The position numbers and the translations under genes were made by a program. The notes under the pieces are model-generated. The model did no database searches. It was not told the DNA's origin and worked only from the letters and a program-made list of their open reading frames with translations. 64,000 nt of DNA, from positions 248,001 to 312,000 of the forward strand of contig JACKAM010000002.1 of NCBI GenBank assembly GCA_020635075.1, written 5' to 3'. Positions 15,408-25,436 of this stretch are shown here, piece after piece (the first letter of the stretch is position 1; every line of letters starts with the position of its first letter). Source of the DNA: Pseudobdellovibrionaceae bacterium. Its GTDB lineage: Bacteria; Bdellovibrionota; Bdellovibrionia; Bdellovibrionales; UBA1609.

Positions 15408-16388
15408 ATGGATATCTTGAGGCGAGTCCTATATATAAGCGCGTTTTTGTCACTGATTCTGTCTGGCCACCTGGCGGGAGCGGCACCAAAGGCACTTGTG
15501 GTTCTCATCCCGGGCTTTGGCAGCAGCATTCTCCATGAAATACCACCCCATGATCTTCCACCGGAGTCCGTGTCACCTTATTTTTCTGCCACTGTGGCGG
15601 GTACCATGATCGAGGCGGGCTATGATGTTCTCGCTCTCAAAGGCATGGGAAGTGCCGCTGATTTCGCAGTTAACGGTGGGCGGGCCATCAGCCAAATTAA
15701 TGAGTACATGCTTCGATACCAGGGCAACCCTCCTCCTGTTTATCTCCTTGGACACAGTATGGGAGGTCTACTGTCCCTTTATGTGACCAACGAAATTGGC
15801 TTTGAAGTCCCAATCAAAAAAATCATTCTTTTGTCCACTCCCCTCAGGGGTTCAAAAGTAGCCAATAAGATCGCCAACGGCATTATCCCCTTACGTTTGG
15901 CCGAGAAGGCGGCAGAAGCCCTGTCCGGGATAGTAGATTTGCGTGGCATTGTGCAAATGACCACTCCCAAGGTAGATGCCTTTATTGCCCAGTTGCGACT
16001 GCCGGCTGGAATCGACATCAGAGCCTTTTCCGGTGTTCAACCGCGCAACAAGTTGATTCTCCCCTCTTGGGACGCCCCTATTCAAAGCCCCCTGTACATT
16101 CCGTTCGCTAAATTGGTGGGCGAAGATTCCGACGGCGTGGTGGGACTCAGTTCCAGCTTGCCAAAAACCATGGCTATTCCCTCGATCGGTAAAAATCGTT
16201 TGATGGTCCAGAGCGAACCTTTGGTGGCAGAGCTTGACCATGAAGAGCAGCACATGGACTACCGGGTGATTGAAGATCTCTTTCAAACCGATGAGGTCGA
16301 CTTTATCGACCAAAAACAACGGGAGTTCTACCAACACATGATCCGCTGTTGGGAACTCCCATCTTGTATGCCAGTGGGGAACAAGTAA
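15408..16388 (+). CDS. Exported lipase / alpha-beta hydrolase
   Basis: This 326-residue protein has an N-terminal signal peptide (MDILRRVLYISAFLSLILSG...). A VVLIPGFGSS oxyanion-type motif at 31-40 and the nucleophile elbow GHSMGG (S117) follow. Candidate acid and base residues lie in GEDSDGVVGL and in LDHEEQHMDY toward the C-terminus. This is the pattern of secreted triacylglycerol or phospholipid esterases. The ATG at 15408 lies 7 bp after GAGGGGGG. Its last 23 codons (QREFYQHMIRCWELP... to the stop) recur almost unchanged at two other places in the window, where no complete lipase gene is attached. It converges with hipA 12 bp away. Confidence 0.85.
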   Translation: MDILRRVLYISAFLSLILSGHLAGAAPKALVVLIPGFGSSILHEIPPHDLPPESVSPYFSATVAGTMIEAGYDVLALKGMGSAADFAVNGGRAISQINEYMLRYQGNPPPVYLLGHSMGGLLSLYVTNEIGFEVPIKKIILLSTPLRGSKVANKIANGIIPLRLAEKAAEALSGIVDLRGIVQMTTPKVDAFIAQLRLPAGIDIRAFSGVQPRNKLILPSWDAPIQSPLYIPFAKLVGEDSDGVVGLSSSLPKTMAIPSIGKNRLMVQSEPLVAELDHEEQHMDYRVIEDLFQTDEVDFIDQKQREFYQHMIRCWELPSCMPVGNK

Positions 16389-16400
16389 TTGATCCCGGAT

Positions 16401-17615
16401 CTACCTGTCGAGGTCTTGCTTCCGACTTTTGATCATCTTTTTTAGCAGGGATTGGTCAGCTTTCTTCAAACCCTCGAACTCCAAAATGAGATGGTGGTGC
16501 CTTTCGAACTTCTCCAGCATGGAATCCAGCATTCCTTCAATGGCCCTTTGTGCCAGTCCGTGGCGGGCACCAAACTGAATCAGCGATTTGCGTTTGATGT
16601 TGTCATCCTTGCCATCCAGCTTGAGGGCCATTTTTCGATCCTTGTAGATGTAGGTACAAATGAGGTCGTAAAAGGGGGTCAGTTGCGCCCTCCCGTTACT
16701 GTGATCCCTTTGCAAACTCACGTTTTTTCCATGAAGGTCACCGTTACCGATGAGATAAGAAAAGGCATAGACTTGAATCAATGCCAATAGATCAAGCAGA
16801 GGGGCCGTCGAGTATTTCTCTAGAGCCTCGGCGATTTGCCGATAGGAGATGCGGTATTTGTCGGCGGGATAGAGATCGAGAAGCTGACAGGCGTCTTCCT
16901 GATGGAGCATCTCCATCCCTCCCTGATCAGATGGGCGGCGGTCAAACCTCTCGATGAGTAGACCAAGATTTTTATTTTTATCTTTGACCAACTTGGCCTT
17001 GTTTACTTGAAGACCACACTTTTTTGCCAACTGCAGGCAGGCCAGCTCGTTCTGTAGAAGATTGGGTTTACCCTTAGGATTGAGCTTAAGAATATAGGCC
17101 TTGTCTTTTTTAGCGATATTAAGGGGAAAGCTGATCATTGCCGCTGAGATCTTATCCTGAACTCCAGCCAGTCCCTCACTCGTACTTTGCACGACATCAA
17201 CCCCGAGGCTGTCTTTAAACAGCTGATAAAAATCCACCTCCGAGAGCTTAAGCGGAGTCGGCCTTGGCGGGACCTCGCCTGTTCCCCGCACATAAACGTC
17301 ACCCACGCAGCGATCACCAATAGCAGCCAGTAATGTAAAGAGATCGTCCTCTGAGGTCTTAAGACCTTTGATGAGCGCTTTAAGCCTGAGGCCTTCTGGC
17401 AAGAGACCAGCAAAAAATGGCGGGAGATTAACCCCATCATGACGATAGCTGCTTTGGCTTTTGGGCATGGCAAAACAAATACCCATGTCGTTAGGATTGG
17501 ACAAAAACATCTTGTCGTAAGTGAACTCACAGCCCTTCTTTGTTCTCCGAAGTTCACCAGCCAAGTCCTTGCCTTTGAAGACCTGAAGAGTCTCGATGTC
17601 TTTGGGGGAACTCAT
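16401..17615 (-). CDS. hipA: HipA-family serine/threonine kinase toxin
   Basis: HipA phosphorylates glutamyl-tRNA synthetase in E. coli and causes growth arrest. This 404-residue protein is full length in one chain: the N-terminal subdomain, the Gly-rich autophosphorylation loop TSEGLAGVQDK (144-155), the ATP lysine in AYILKLNP (K177), the catalytic GNGDLHGKN (D293) and the metal-binding PFYDL (D317). All catalytic residues are present, so it should be active. It overlaps hipB by 4 bp. The target in this organism is not known from sequence. Confidence 0.93.
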   Translation of the reverse strand: MSSPKDIETLQVFKGKDLAGELRRTKKGCEFTYDKMFLSNPNDMGICFAMPKSQSSYRHDGVNLPPFFAGLLPEGLRLKALIKGLKTSEDDLFTLLAAIGDRCVGDVYVRGTGEVPPRPTPLKLSEVDFYQLFKDSLGVDVVQSTSEGLAGVQDKISAAMISFPLNIAKKDKAYILKLNPKGKPNLLQNELACLQLAKKCGLQVNKAKLVKDKNKNLGLLIERFDRRPSDQGGMEMLHQEDACQLLDLYPADKYRISYRQIAEALEKYSTAPLLDLLALIQVYAFSYLIGNGDLHGKNVSLQRDHSNGRAQLTPFYDLICTYIYKDRKMALKLDGKDDNIKRKSLIQFGARHGLAQRAIEGMLDSMLEKFERHHHLILEFEGLKKADQSLLKKMIKSRKQDLDR

Positions 17616-17866
17616 GACTTCGTTTCCTTAGACAGAGAACTGGCAAAAACAATTTGCAGCTCAAGGCCGAGTGCGCCCATGACGGCTAAGACCTTATCGA
17701 GTTGCACTCGCGGTTTACCCGACTCCAATTGGCTGACAAAGTTCAGGCTCACACCTGCGATGTCGGCCAATTGAGTCTGGGTCAGGTGACGGGCCTTTCT
17801 CTCGTCCCGGATTGCCTTGCCCAATTGAGGTATCTCAGAAACTTGGATTCTGTGGTTCATTTTCAT
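17612..17866 (-). CDS. hipB: HipB antitoxin, XRE-type DNA-binding protein
   Basis: This 84-residue protein contains a helix-turn-helix of the XRE/Cro type (HLTQTQLADIAGVSLNFVSQLESGK), followed by a short tail. It neutralises and represses HipA in known systems. It is upstream of hipA and overlaps it by 4 bp, the classical order. The start may be 17866 or the ATG at 17860. No good ribosome site precedes either, and a candidate operator touches the start. Two related near-palindromic sites lie just upstream (see the operator entry). Confidence 0.9.
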   Translation of the reverse strand: MKMNHRIQVSEIPQLGKAIRDERKARHLTQTQLADIAGVSLNFVSQLESGKPRVQLDKVLAVMGALGLELQIVFASSLSKETKS

Positions 17867-17937
17867 ATGATCGTAGGAAAATATTAAAAAATCAAGGCCA
17901 AAACCATGGTATTTTGCATATTTTTACTATGATCGTG
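17866..17937. promoter_or_regulatory. Candidate HipB operator pair
   Basis: TATGATCGT occurs twice in the same orientation, at 17866-17874 and 17928-17936. The first copy extends to TATGATCGTA, which is a near-perfect palindrome centred on GATC (8 of 10 positions). HipB dimers bind such palindromes upstream of hipBA in E. coli. The 62-bp spacing places the sites across the expected promoter. Confidence 0.5.
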
Positions 17938-18032
17938 TGAATAATGTCCAAATCTACCGACAAAACAGGCACTTAAACACGCCATTCCCTCACCCATGGG
18001 AATAGCTTAAAACCTGGCCTCATTAATTGCTG

Positions 18033-18097
18033 ATCCATAAAACCGCATGCTGCCATTATCCGGGAACAGGTCCGACTTCACTGATAACGGATTTTAT
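18033..18097. other. Imperfect inverted repeat upstream of hipBA
   Basis: TCCATAAAA at 18033 pairs with TTTTATGGA at about 18089, with further CCG/CGG pairing inside. It lies between the end of the NTR-like gene (minus) and the hipBA promoter. It could terminate the protease/NTR transcript. No U-tract is evident. Confidence 0.35.
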
Positions 18098-18125
18098 GGA
18101 CCAACAATCGAGCAGGCCGGTCGGA

Positions 18126-19232
18126 TCACCTACCCTTAGAGGTTCCGCTTCCTTCATTCCTCTTGGCGCAGGTGTAGCAGTCTTTGGCCTTGAAAATTGC
18201 CTTTCCGAGAGCCCTAAGCTCAGTCTCTTTAACCTCTTCGATCGGCTTGGTTCCCGAGCACCTGTCTACATAGAGTTCGCCGCTTTCACGCCAAGAACCT
18301 CGAATCAAGTAATACTTAGAAGATACCTCTGCAAATTCGTAGCTATTCGCGTCCAACTCACGCAGGACTACTACAGGCTGCTCCCATGGATCCACTGAGC
18401 CAGATAGGTGCCGACGTTCAATGCTCCTTTTCACAACTGAATTGTGAAGTTGCTTTTCGAGATCCAAATATATCTCGATCTTGTCAAACATGATCCAATT
18501 GACCATTTTCCAAGGATAAAATGGGAACCTAAATCTCGATGCATTTAACTTTCCTGGTCTCTTTCCTTCGGTGATAGAAACATTAAATATCCTCCCGATA
18601 AAGACCGCTTCTCCAGGCGTTGCAGCAGAGCAAGGGCTAAGCCTGTAGGTTTCTGATCGATACCGATCCACGTACGATCTCCAGTAATTATCAAACGAAT
18701 CCTCACTATTTGTAGAACGATACTTTTTCAAGACCACATTCAGATCATAATTTTTGTAATAAGGATATCGCTCCTCGTAAATCGGTCTACCAAGCATTTT
18801 TGTCGATCTCTTAGCATCCTTAAGCAACAGGGTTGGACTACACCGGTGAACAAAGTAGGAGCCGTCCTTCATCTTCGTTGCATGGACCAGATATGTGTCA
18901 TCGGATTTCGGGAACTTGTATGAGTCCTTTACTCCCGTTCTGATCGGAATCGCATTGTATGGCCCCTGTGGGCGAGCCTCGCCCTTCCAAATCTTAGTCT
19001 CATAAAACCCAACATTCTCGTAGGCCTCATCGGGTTTAGTACTCGACTTCATCGAGGGCGAGTCCATAATAGTGACCGGAAAGCCAATCCTCCCTTGAAA
19101 AACAAGGTCGTAGTCCAGCTTCTCTTGCAGACACTTAGCATCAGCAGGCTCTCCCTGAGAAGCTAAACCTAAGACTCCAAATGCTGACAAAATTAAAAAC
19201 GGATAAAGTCTTAAGAAATTCTTTGCCGCCAC
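18126..19232 (-). CDS. Exported tandem NTR/TIMP-like domain protein, copy 1
   Basis: This 368-residue protein has a signal peptide (MAAKNFLRLYPFLILSAFGVLG...). The mature part starts near KCLQEK and contains two NTR-like units. The first has a cysteine near the mature N-terminus, DLVFQGRIGFPV, a VGFYETKIWKGE strand and YLVHATKMKDGSYFVHRCSPT. The second has CSAATPGEAVFIGRIF, SSKYYLIRGSWRESGELYVDRCSG and a C-terminal CYTC. This layout (cysteine, xxFxGxV, KG strand, YLVxA, RCSxT) matches bacterial members of the netrin/TIMP-like OB fold. It lies 3 bp after the metalloprotease gene, so it may be its inhibitor or partner. The fold call comes from pattern only. Confidence 0.7.
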   Translation of the reverse strand: MAAKNFLRLYPFLILSAFGVLGLASQGEPADAKCLQEKLDYDLVFQGRIGFPVTIMDSPSMKSSTKPDEAYENVGFYETKIWKGEARPQGPYNAIPIRTGVKDSYKFPKSDDTYLVHATKMKDGSYFVHRCSPTLLLKDAKRSTKMLGRPIYEERYPYYKNYDLNVVLKKYRSTNSEDSFDNYWRSYVDRYRSETYRLSPCSAATPGEAVFIGRIFNVSITEGKRPGKLNASRFRFPFYPWKMVNWIMFDKIEIYLDLEKQLHNSVVKRSIERRHLSGSVDPWEQPVVVLRELDANSYEFAEVSSKYYLIRGSWRESGELYVDRCSGTKPIEEVKETELRALGKAIFKAKDCYTCAKRNEGSGTSKGR

Positions 19233-19235
19233 TAT

Positions 19236-21646
19236 CTACTCCCAAGCATTCACTGACATCATGGTTTCACTAATCACCGACGATACCTCGGATTTTTGCA
19301 TATCCAATGGGCTCTCAGCCTCATAGTGATCGCGGACGGTCTTTTCCACGATCTTCTTCAGCAACCACAACTCTTTTCTAGCTTGGTACTTCTTGCCTCT
19401 CTCCTTAAAAAAGAGATATTTATCTACTCTATGGTTCATCTGCTCTCTGATCAATCGAATTAATCTTCGGTTTCTCACCCGAAATCCCGAGTCCGGGATA
19501 TGATCAATTGCCGTTAACAGCCCCTGTTGCTTAACGTCTAGGCGAAATGTTACATCTCCAGCCCTTGTAAGCTCCAAGGTATCGATCTCAAGCAGATTGG
19601 GGAAAACTAGAGATACTGGTGCAACACTTAGATCCATAGGTCTACTCCACCCACCAACAAACACTTGAAAGTTTGGCACCAGATAATTGTGAAACACCAT
19701 CTCTCCTCTTCCGTTTCGCGCGACAAATTCAAACTCCGATTCCGGATAGGCCATCAGATCACCATGAGAAACTTGAATCGAGTCGACAAGAGAAAATTCT
19801 CCATCTCTACCCATGACTCCATTAACAATGACCAACTCGGGGTCGTACCAAGGCCACTTGAGGTATCTGAGCATCGCCCCATAACTAAATGGATCAATCC
19901 ACATGTCTTCAAGATGTCCCCCTCCCTTTGATGCCATGATCTGAATGACATTAGGTTTTGGCTTGATCTGGTCCGGTAGATCCACTTCAAAGCCACCTGC
20001 AGATTCATCTACAAACGGGGCGCCTTCTTCGTCAGTATGAAATTTTGCTCCAAATACGTGAGCTAGCTCGTGCACCAAAGTGCCTGGAATAAACTTTCCT
20101 GTCTCTAAGCTATTTTGCAAATTTGGCGCTACCAACAGTCCCTCAAACCCGACGTTAGAAAACCCCATTTCTCCGAATCCATGACTTAATCTGAAATCGA
20201 GGTCTGAAGCTGTCTGAGAATGGTACTGCATATAGGATCTGTCAACAACACCCGCGATAAAGACATTTTTTGTGCCCCCATGATCACTTTTAATTTTCTT
20301 GGCGATCAGACTGAGCTTGCTCATGTCCCACACAAGACTATCCGCACCCTTCGCGTCCTTCCCCGCTTCCCGATAGGTTGCTCCAAAAAAGGTTACACCG
20401 TTATCCGGTATCGGAAAAATCTTCTGAATCAACTCCATTTCCTGCTCTAAAAAACTATAGGAACCGGGATGAGGAGGTAGATAACAAGACTTGCCGAGAT
20501 CAATCTTCAGACATGGGTCCATCGTCAATGGGTTTAAGGCAACTATACTGTAGAGCCCGACAAGAATTGGCTTAGTTTTATGGACGATAATTTGCCGATG
20601 GCCATAATTGTTCCCTGTTCGCACTTCCTCGATAGTATAGTTTGCGACAGCACTAAACTGAATTTGGCCCCGTCCAGCTCCAAAGATTGCTGGATCAAAA
20701 ACCTTTTTGTAGTGATAGGATTCCCACCCAACTTCGCCAGTGAAATCTCCCGGGGACAGTTCAACTGTATCCAAAATGGTAACACTATTGTCCTCGTGGA
20801 TGTAGTCAACCCCAAAGGTCACAACCGGCTCTGGTGCTTCGGGACCCAACACCTCTGGCGATGGCATAGTGCCGTACAAATGAATGTCGGCCTCAACCGA
20901 AGCCGCTCTTCCGGCTATGAGCGAAATCGGGTAGTTTGCCTCCATATTTGCCCAGACGTGATTGCTCTGATCTTCAGGGTTGTAAGCATACTCGTCGTAT
21001 GGGCCCATGCGAGGGTTTAAAACAATCTGCTTAAAAACGATACTCGATGAATCGACAGATAGGTCAAAGGAAGGGTATGGAGATCGACGCTTCACCTCAA
21101 GAACCACATTGACGTCAAATCCTTGACTTGGATCAATCACGTGATTGTTTGAATACCACAAATCCAGGGTCGTAAACAAAATGGCCACCGCTCCCTCTGG
21201 GATTCGCACCCTCTGGGGTTCCGGACCGATCTCAAAGTCATACGGGATGTCCACCGGCTGAGTCCATACCGGGCTCACAATAGTACCCAGCCCAGGATAC
21301 AAAAACGATCCCTCACCATCGACAAAAACCGCCCCAACTCGACTGGACTCACTGGCCGCAAAAGGCCACGGCATATAGCCCCCATCAACTGACAATGCGA
21401 TCTCATCGCCGTCACGGAGGTCAATCTGGTAGTCCCCCACCACAGAGACCTAAGATAAAGCTTGGTTGACTGAGAAGCATAGAGGTCCCAAAAGGTCGTC
21501 TCCAGGTAGGTCCCCGTAGGAACTATTGGCACCTTCACAATATCCGTGAGCAATTGAGCCCTCGCTCCCCAACTGAGCAAAGAGCCAAAGAGGACACACA
21601 ACAAGAATCTGGGCCTAAACAGATTGAGCACAAATACCCCCCTCAT
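19236..21646 (-). pseudogene. Secreted metzincin-like metalloprotease, copy 1, frameshifted
   Basis: Compared with the paralogue at 23010-25436, this gene carries two extra bases in a C5 run (G5 on the coding strand, near 21436). This separates the signal-peptide part (ATG 21646, MRGVFVLNLFRPR... to SLWW) from the remaining 735 codons. The downstream part can only start from GTG 21443 and lacks an export signal. It holds beta-rich regions and a zinc motif HELAHVFGAKFH, close to the metzincin HExxHxxGxxH but with one extra residue. The third ligand and the Met-turn are not obvious. If the frameshift is real, no secreted enzyme is made. A sequencing error in the short G run is possible. Confidence 0.75.
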
Positions 21647-21769
21647 ATGAGCCAACGTACTACTGAAAGGAATTCTGGATCTGGCTTTTAAGGATAACCG
21701 ATGGGCACCGAAAAAAAAAAAAAAATGAATTTTGTACTAAAAATAAACACTATTTAAATAGGGTTAAAT

Positions 21770-21867
21770 GTGTTTTCGGGCCAGTGAAAAAAAGCAACGG
21801 GAGTTCTACCAACACATGATCCGCTGTTGGGAACTCCCGTCTTGTTTGCCAGTGGGGAACAAGTAAT
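21770..21867 (+). pseudogene. Lipase 3'-end remnant, copy 1
   Basis: In frame on the plus strand this reads ...KKQREFYQHMIRCWELP, then PSCLPVGNK and stop. It is nearly identical to the last 23 residues of the lipase at 15408-16388. Stops lie just upstream, so only the tail of the gene remains. It probably marks a former lipase paralogue removed when the cassette was inserted or duplicated. The DNA also forms a 10-bp ACGGGAGTTC/GAACTCCCGT stem. Confidence 0.7.
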
Positions 21868-21885
21868 CCTGGGGATTACTTGTTC
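21857..21885. terminator. Perfect 29-bp hairpin at cassette boundary, copy 1
   Basis: GAACAAGTAATCC and its exact complement enclose a TGG loop. It contains the stop codon of the NTR-like gene copy 2 (minus) and of the lipase remnant (plus). It sits exactly at the breakpoint of the tandem duplication. Confidence 0.6.
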
Positions 21886-23006
21886 TTGGTTGCGCTCTGT
21901 TCTGTTTTGTTGCAAGACCAACACCTGGACGCCCTGAACAACGGAGCCCCAAGATTCCTCAATTCTTCTTTGCTCACGGATTCGATAGGTTGCGTTCCCG
22001 AACAACGGTCGATATAAAACTCGCCGTTCGCATCCCACGCCCCTCTCACTAAATAATAGCTCGAATCGACTCGTGCAAATTCATAGCTGTCCCTATCAAT
22101 TCTTTTGAGCCGAAAAAATGGGTTCCGCCATGCGAGAGGTTGCTTCTTTCCCGACCCTACCTTCCATCCCCCTGGGTCAGGTCCTGGACGCAAATCCAAT
22201 TTGCTCAAAAAACGACCCTCGACATCTTTGTAAAGTTCTAAATTGGAAAAATCGACACCGTCAACTAGGGACCATGGATAAAATGGATTCTGATACCTTG
22301 AGGATTGTACTCCACTAGAACTTCGCTCTTCACCAAAGTTTTTCTTTATCTCGACCATAGCTTTTCCAACAAAGACTACATCCACCTTGCTCTGTTCTGC
22401 ACAAGGAGCGACAGAATAATGCGTTCTACGGTACCGTTCCACGTAGGACTTCCAATAAGAATTTATTTCTGGCCACCCATCAGTCTGGTTGTTTCGCTGT
22501 TTAAATATCAATCCCAAATCCGCCAGCTTATAGTATGGATTACGTTCCTCATAAATCGGCCTACCAAGTGTTTTGGTGATTTCCTCGACCAAACTAGCTA
22601 ACTTTGTTGGACTACAACGATGAACAAAGTAGGAGCCGTCTTTCATCTTTGTTGCATAGACAAGATAGGTGTCATCGGATTTCGGGAATTTGTATGAGTT
22701 CTTTACTCCTGTTCTGATCGGAATCGCATTGTACGGCTCCTGTGGGCGAAACTCTCCCTTCCAAATCTTAGTCTCATAAAACCCAACATTCTCGTATGCC
22801 TCATCGGGTTTAGTATGCGACTTCACGAAGGGAGAGTCTATAACAGTGACCGGAAAACCAATTCGCCCCTGAAAAATGAGATCATGTTCCGCTTTCTCCT
22901 GCGGACACTCATTATCAGCAGCCAATCCCCGAGAGACAAAACCCAAGACTCCTAATGCTAAGAAAATTAGAAACGGACAAAATCCGATGAGTTTCCTTGC
23001 CGCCAT
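21876..23006 (-). CDS. Exported tandem NTR/TIMP-like domain protein, copy 2
   Basis: This is a paralogue of the 18126-19232 product (376 residues), intact and with a signal peptide (MAARKLIGFCPFLIFLALGVLG...). The mature region begins near DNECPQEK, so a cysteine lies close to the new N-terminus. First unit: HDLIFQGRIGFPV, KIWKGEF, DDTYLVYATKMKDGSYFVHRCSPTK. Second unit: APCAEQSKVDVVFVGKAM, YYLVRGAWDANGEFYIDRCSG, ending CWSCNK. TIMP proteins use an N-terminal cysteine to bind the protease zinc; whether this cysteine becomes residue 1 depends on the cleavage site. It lies 3 bp after the protease gene copy 2. Residues of the second units differ more between copies than those of the first. Confidence 0.7.
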   Translation of the reverse strand: MAARKLIGFCPFLIFLALGVLGFVSRGLAADNECPQEKAEHDLIFQGRIGFPVTVIDSPFVKSHTKPDEAYENVGFYETKIWKGEFRPQEPYNAIPIRTGVKNSYKFPKSDDTYLVYATKMKDGSYFVHRCSPTKLASLVEEITKTLGRPIYEERNPYYKLADLGLIFKQRNNQTDGWPEINSYWKSYVERYRRTHYSVAPCAEQSKVDVVFVGKAMVEIKKNFGEERSSSGVQSSRYQNPFYPWSLVDGVDFSNLELYKDVEGRFLSKLDLRPGPDPGGWKVGSGKKQPLAWRNPFFRLKRIDRDSYEFARVDSSYYLVRGAWDANGEFYIDRCSGTQPIESVSKEELRNLGAPLFRASRCWSCNKTEQSATKNK

Positions 23007-23009
23007 TTT

Positions 23010-25436
23010 CTACTCCCAGCGTTTTACTGACGCCATCGTATCATTTATGACCGACAACACCTCAGACTTTTCCATATCCAATGGGAATTCAGTTTCATAG
23101 TGATCGCGGATAGTCTTCTCCACAATCCTCCTTAATAACCACAACTCCTTCCTCGCCTGATATTTCTTACGCCTCTCCTTGAAATAGAGGTACTTCTCCA
23201 CCCTATGGATCATCTGATCTCTGATTATTCGGATCAATTTTCGACTACCCACCCAAAACCCAACGTCAGGAATGTGATCAATTGCAGCCTGCAAACCCCT
23301 CTGCTTGACATCTAGTCGAAAAGTGACGAATCCCGCCATTGAGACTTCTAACGAGTCTATCTCAGGCAAATTTGGGAAGCTCAGAGAAACCGGAGCCACC
23401 TCCAGCCCAATGGGGTCCATCCGACCGCCAGCAAACATCCGAAAATCAGGGTGGAGACTATTTTGAAGGATAACTTCTCCCTCCAAGCTCCTGGCGACAA
23501 ACTTAAACTCCGATTCTGGGTAGGCGAATAGATCTCCATGAGTGACATTGATCGAATCAACCATAGCAAATTCCCCATTTTTGTCCATAACGCCATTCAT
23601 TATGACCAATTCCGGATCGTACCAGGGCCATTTCAGATACCTAAGCATGGCCCCATAACTAAATGGGTCTATCCACAGATCCTGCATTGTCTCGCCATCA
23701 AAGAAAGATTCCATAATTGAAACCATTTCCAGTTTATCAACAATTTTATCGGCCATTTGGACGTCAAACCCACGGACTCCTCTCCTCTTTTCCCTTGAGT
23801 ACGATTTCACTCTTGGATCATCTGAGTGAAACTCAGCTCCAAACACATGCCCGAGTTCATGAACTAAACTTCCAGGCACGAATGCCGGTGGAGTTCGGCT
23901 GTCCGTGGAACTGGGAGCAACAAGCAAACCCTCAAACCCAACGTTTGAGAATCCCATGTATCCAATCCCTTCGCTCGATTTGAAATCGGGGTCAGATGCC
24001 GTCTGAGAATGGTACTGCATTTAGGATCGATCGACAATTCCTGCGACAAATACATTTCTTGTGCCCCCATGATTACTCTTAATCTTCTTGGCGATCAGAC
24101 TGAGCTTACTCATATCCCATACAAGACTGTCTAAACCAATAGCATCCCTTCCTGCATTCCGATAGGTAGCTCCAAAGAAAGTCACCCCATTATCTGGGAT
24201 CGGAAATATCTTCTGAATCAGGTCCTTCTCCTGCTCCAAAAAGCTATAGGATCCTGAGTGAGGAGGCAAATAACAGGAAAGGCCCACGCGATAGTCAGGG
24301 CAGGGGTCCATCGTCAATGGGTTTAAGGCAACTATACTGTAGAGCCCGACAAGAATTGGCTTAGTTTCATGGACGATGATCTGCCGATGGCCATAATTGT
24401 TCCCAGTTCGCACTTCCTCGATAGTATAGTTTGCGACAGCACTAAACTGAATTTGGCCCCGTCCAGCCCCCAATACTCCAGGGTCGAAAATCTTGCTATA
24501 ATGAAATGTCCCCCAACCAACTTCCTCACCAAAATCTCCAGGGGACAGTTCAACTGTATCCAAAATGGTAACACTATTGTCCTCGTGGATGTAGTCAACC
24601 CCAAGGGTCACAACCGGCTCTGGTGCTTCGGGACCCAACACCTCCAGCGATGGCATGGTGCCACGCAGGTAAATACTGGCCTCAATGGAAGCGGCTCTTC
24701 CGGCAATGAGCGAAATCGGGTAATCTGCCTCCATGTTAGCCCAGAGGTGATGACTTTGGTCATTGGGATCATAAGCGTACTCGTCATAGGGACCCATGCG
24801 AGGGTTATTAACAATCTGCTTGAGGACAATGCTCGACCAATCGACAGATAGATCGAACGATGGTGTAGGGGACCGACGTTTCACTTCAAGCAGGACCTTT
24901 ACGTCAAACCCTTGACTGGTGGGGTCGGCGACATGGTTGTCGAAATACCATAGATCAAGGGTCGTAAACAGTAGGGCTACCGCTCCCTCTGGGATTCGTA
25001 CCTTTAAGGGCTCAAGACCAATCTCAAAGTCAAAAGGAATGTCTGCTAACTGGGTCCAAACCGAATATGCTTGAGAGCCCATTCCCGGGTACAAATAGTT
25101 ACCGCCGGCATCGACAAATACGGCTGCTAAGCGAGACGAATCAGAAGGCGCATAGGGCCAAGGCCTGTACCCCCCGTCAACCGAAAGCGTAATCTCATCG
25201 CCATCACGGAGGTCAATCTGGTAGTCCCACCACAGTGATCTAAGATAGAGTTTCGTTGGCTGAGAGGCATAAAGATCCCAAAGCGGGACCTCAAGATAGG
25301 TCCCCGTAGGATTGACCGGCACCTTCACAACATCCGTGAGCAATTGAGCCCTCGCTCCCCAACTGAACAGAGTGCCAAAGAGGACACACAGCAAGGACCT
25401 GGGCCTAAACAGATTGAGCACAAATACCCCCCTCAT
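23010..25436 (-). pseudogene. Secreted metzincin-like metalloprotease, copy 2, split by an in-frame stop
   Basis: The reading frame continues from ATG 25436 (signal peptide MRGVFVLNLFRPRSLLC..., cleavage near ARA) to a TAA at about 24021-24023. There the other copy has TAT (DRSY). The next codon is ATG (MQYHSQTASD), from which the same frame runs to 23010. The N-terminal part is beta-rich. The C-terminal part contains the zinc motif HELGHVFGAEFH and a helical tail (KVEKYLYFKERRKKYQARKELW). The stop falls about 50 residues before the zinc site, so a reinitiated fragment would lack both signal and part of the fold. It may be a pseudogene or a stop-suppressed gene. Confidence 0.75.

Larger units (their letters stand above)
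21610..21885. repeat. 276-bp identical repeat, copy 1 (protease promoter region)
   Basis: This stretch matches 25400-25675 base for base as far as I can compare. It holds the first codons of the protease signal peptide, the upstream region with an unbroken 15-A run (21711-21725), a remnant of a lipase 3' end, and a 29-bp hairpin at its outer edge. The flanking coding regions of the two cassettes are clearly diverged, so identity here is unusual. Confidence 0.85.

Noticed and set aside
21434..21440. Programmed frameshift in protease copy 1
   Set aside because: The G5 run has no slippery heptamer with a following structure, and the paralogue has no shift at this site. A mutation or read error is more likely.
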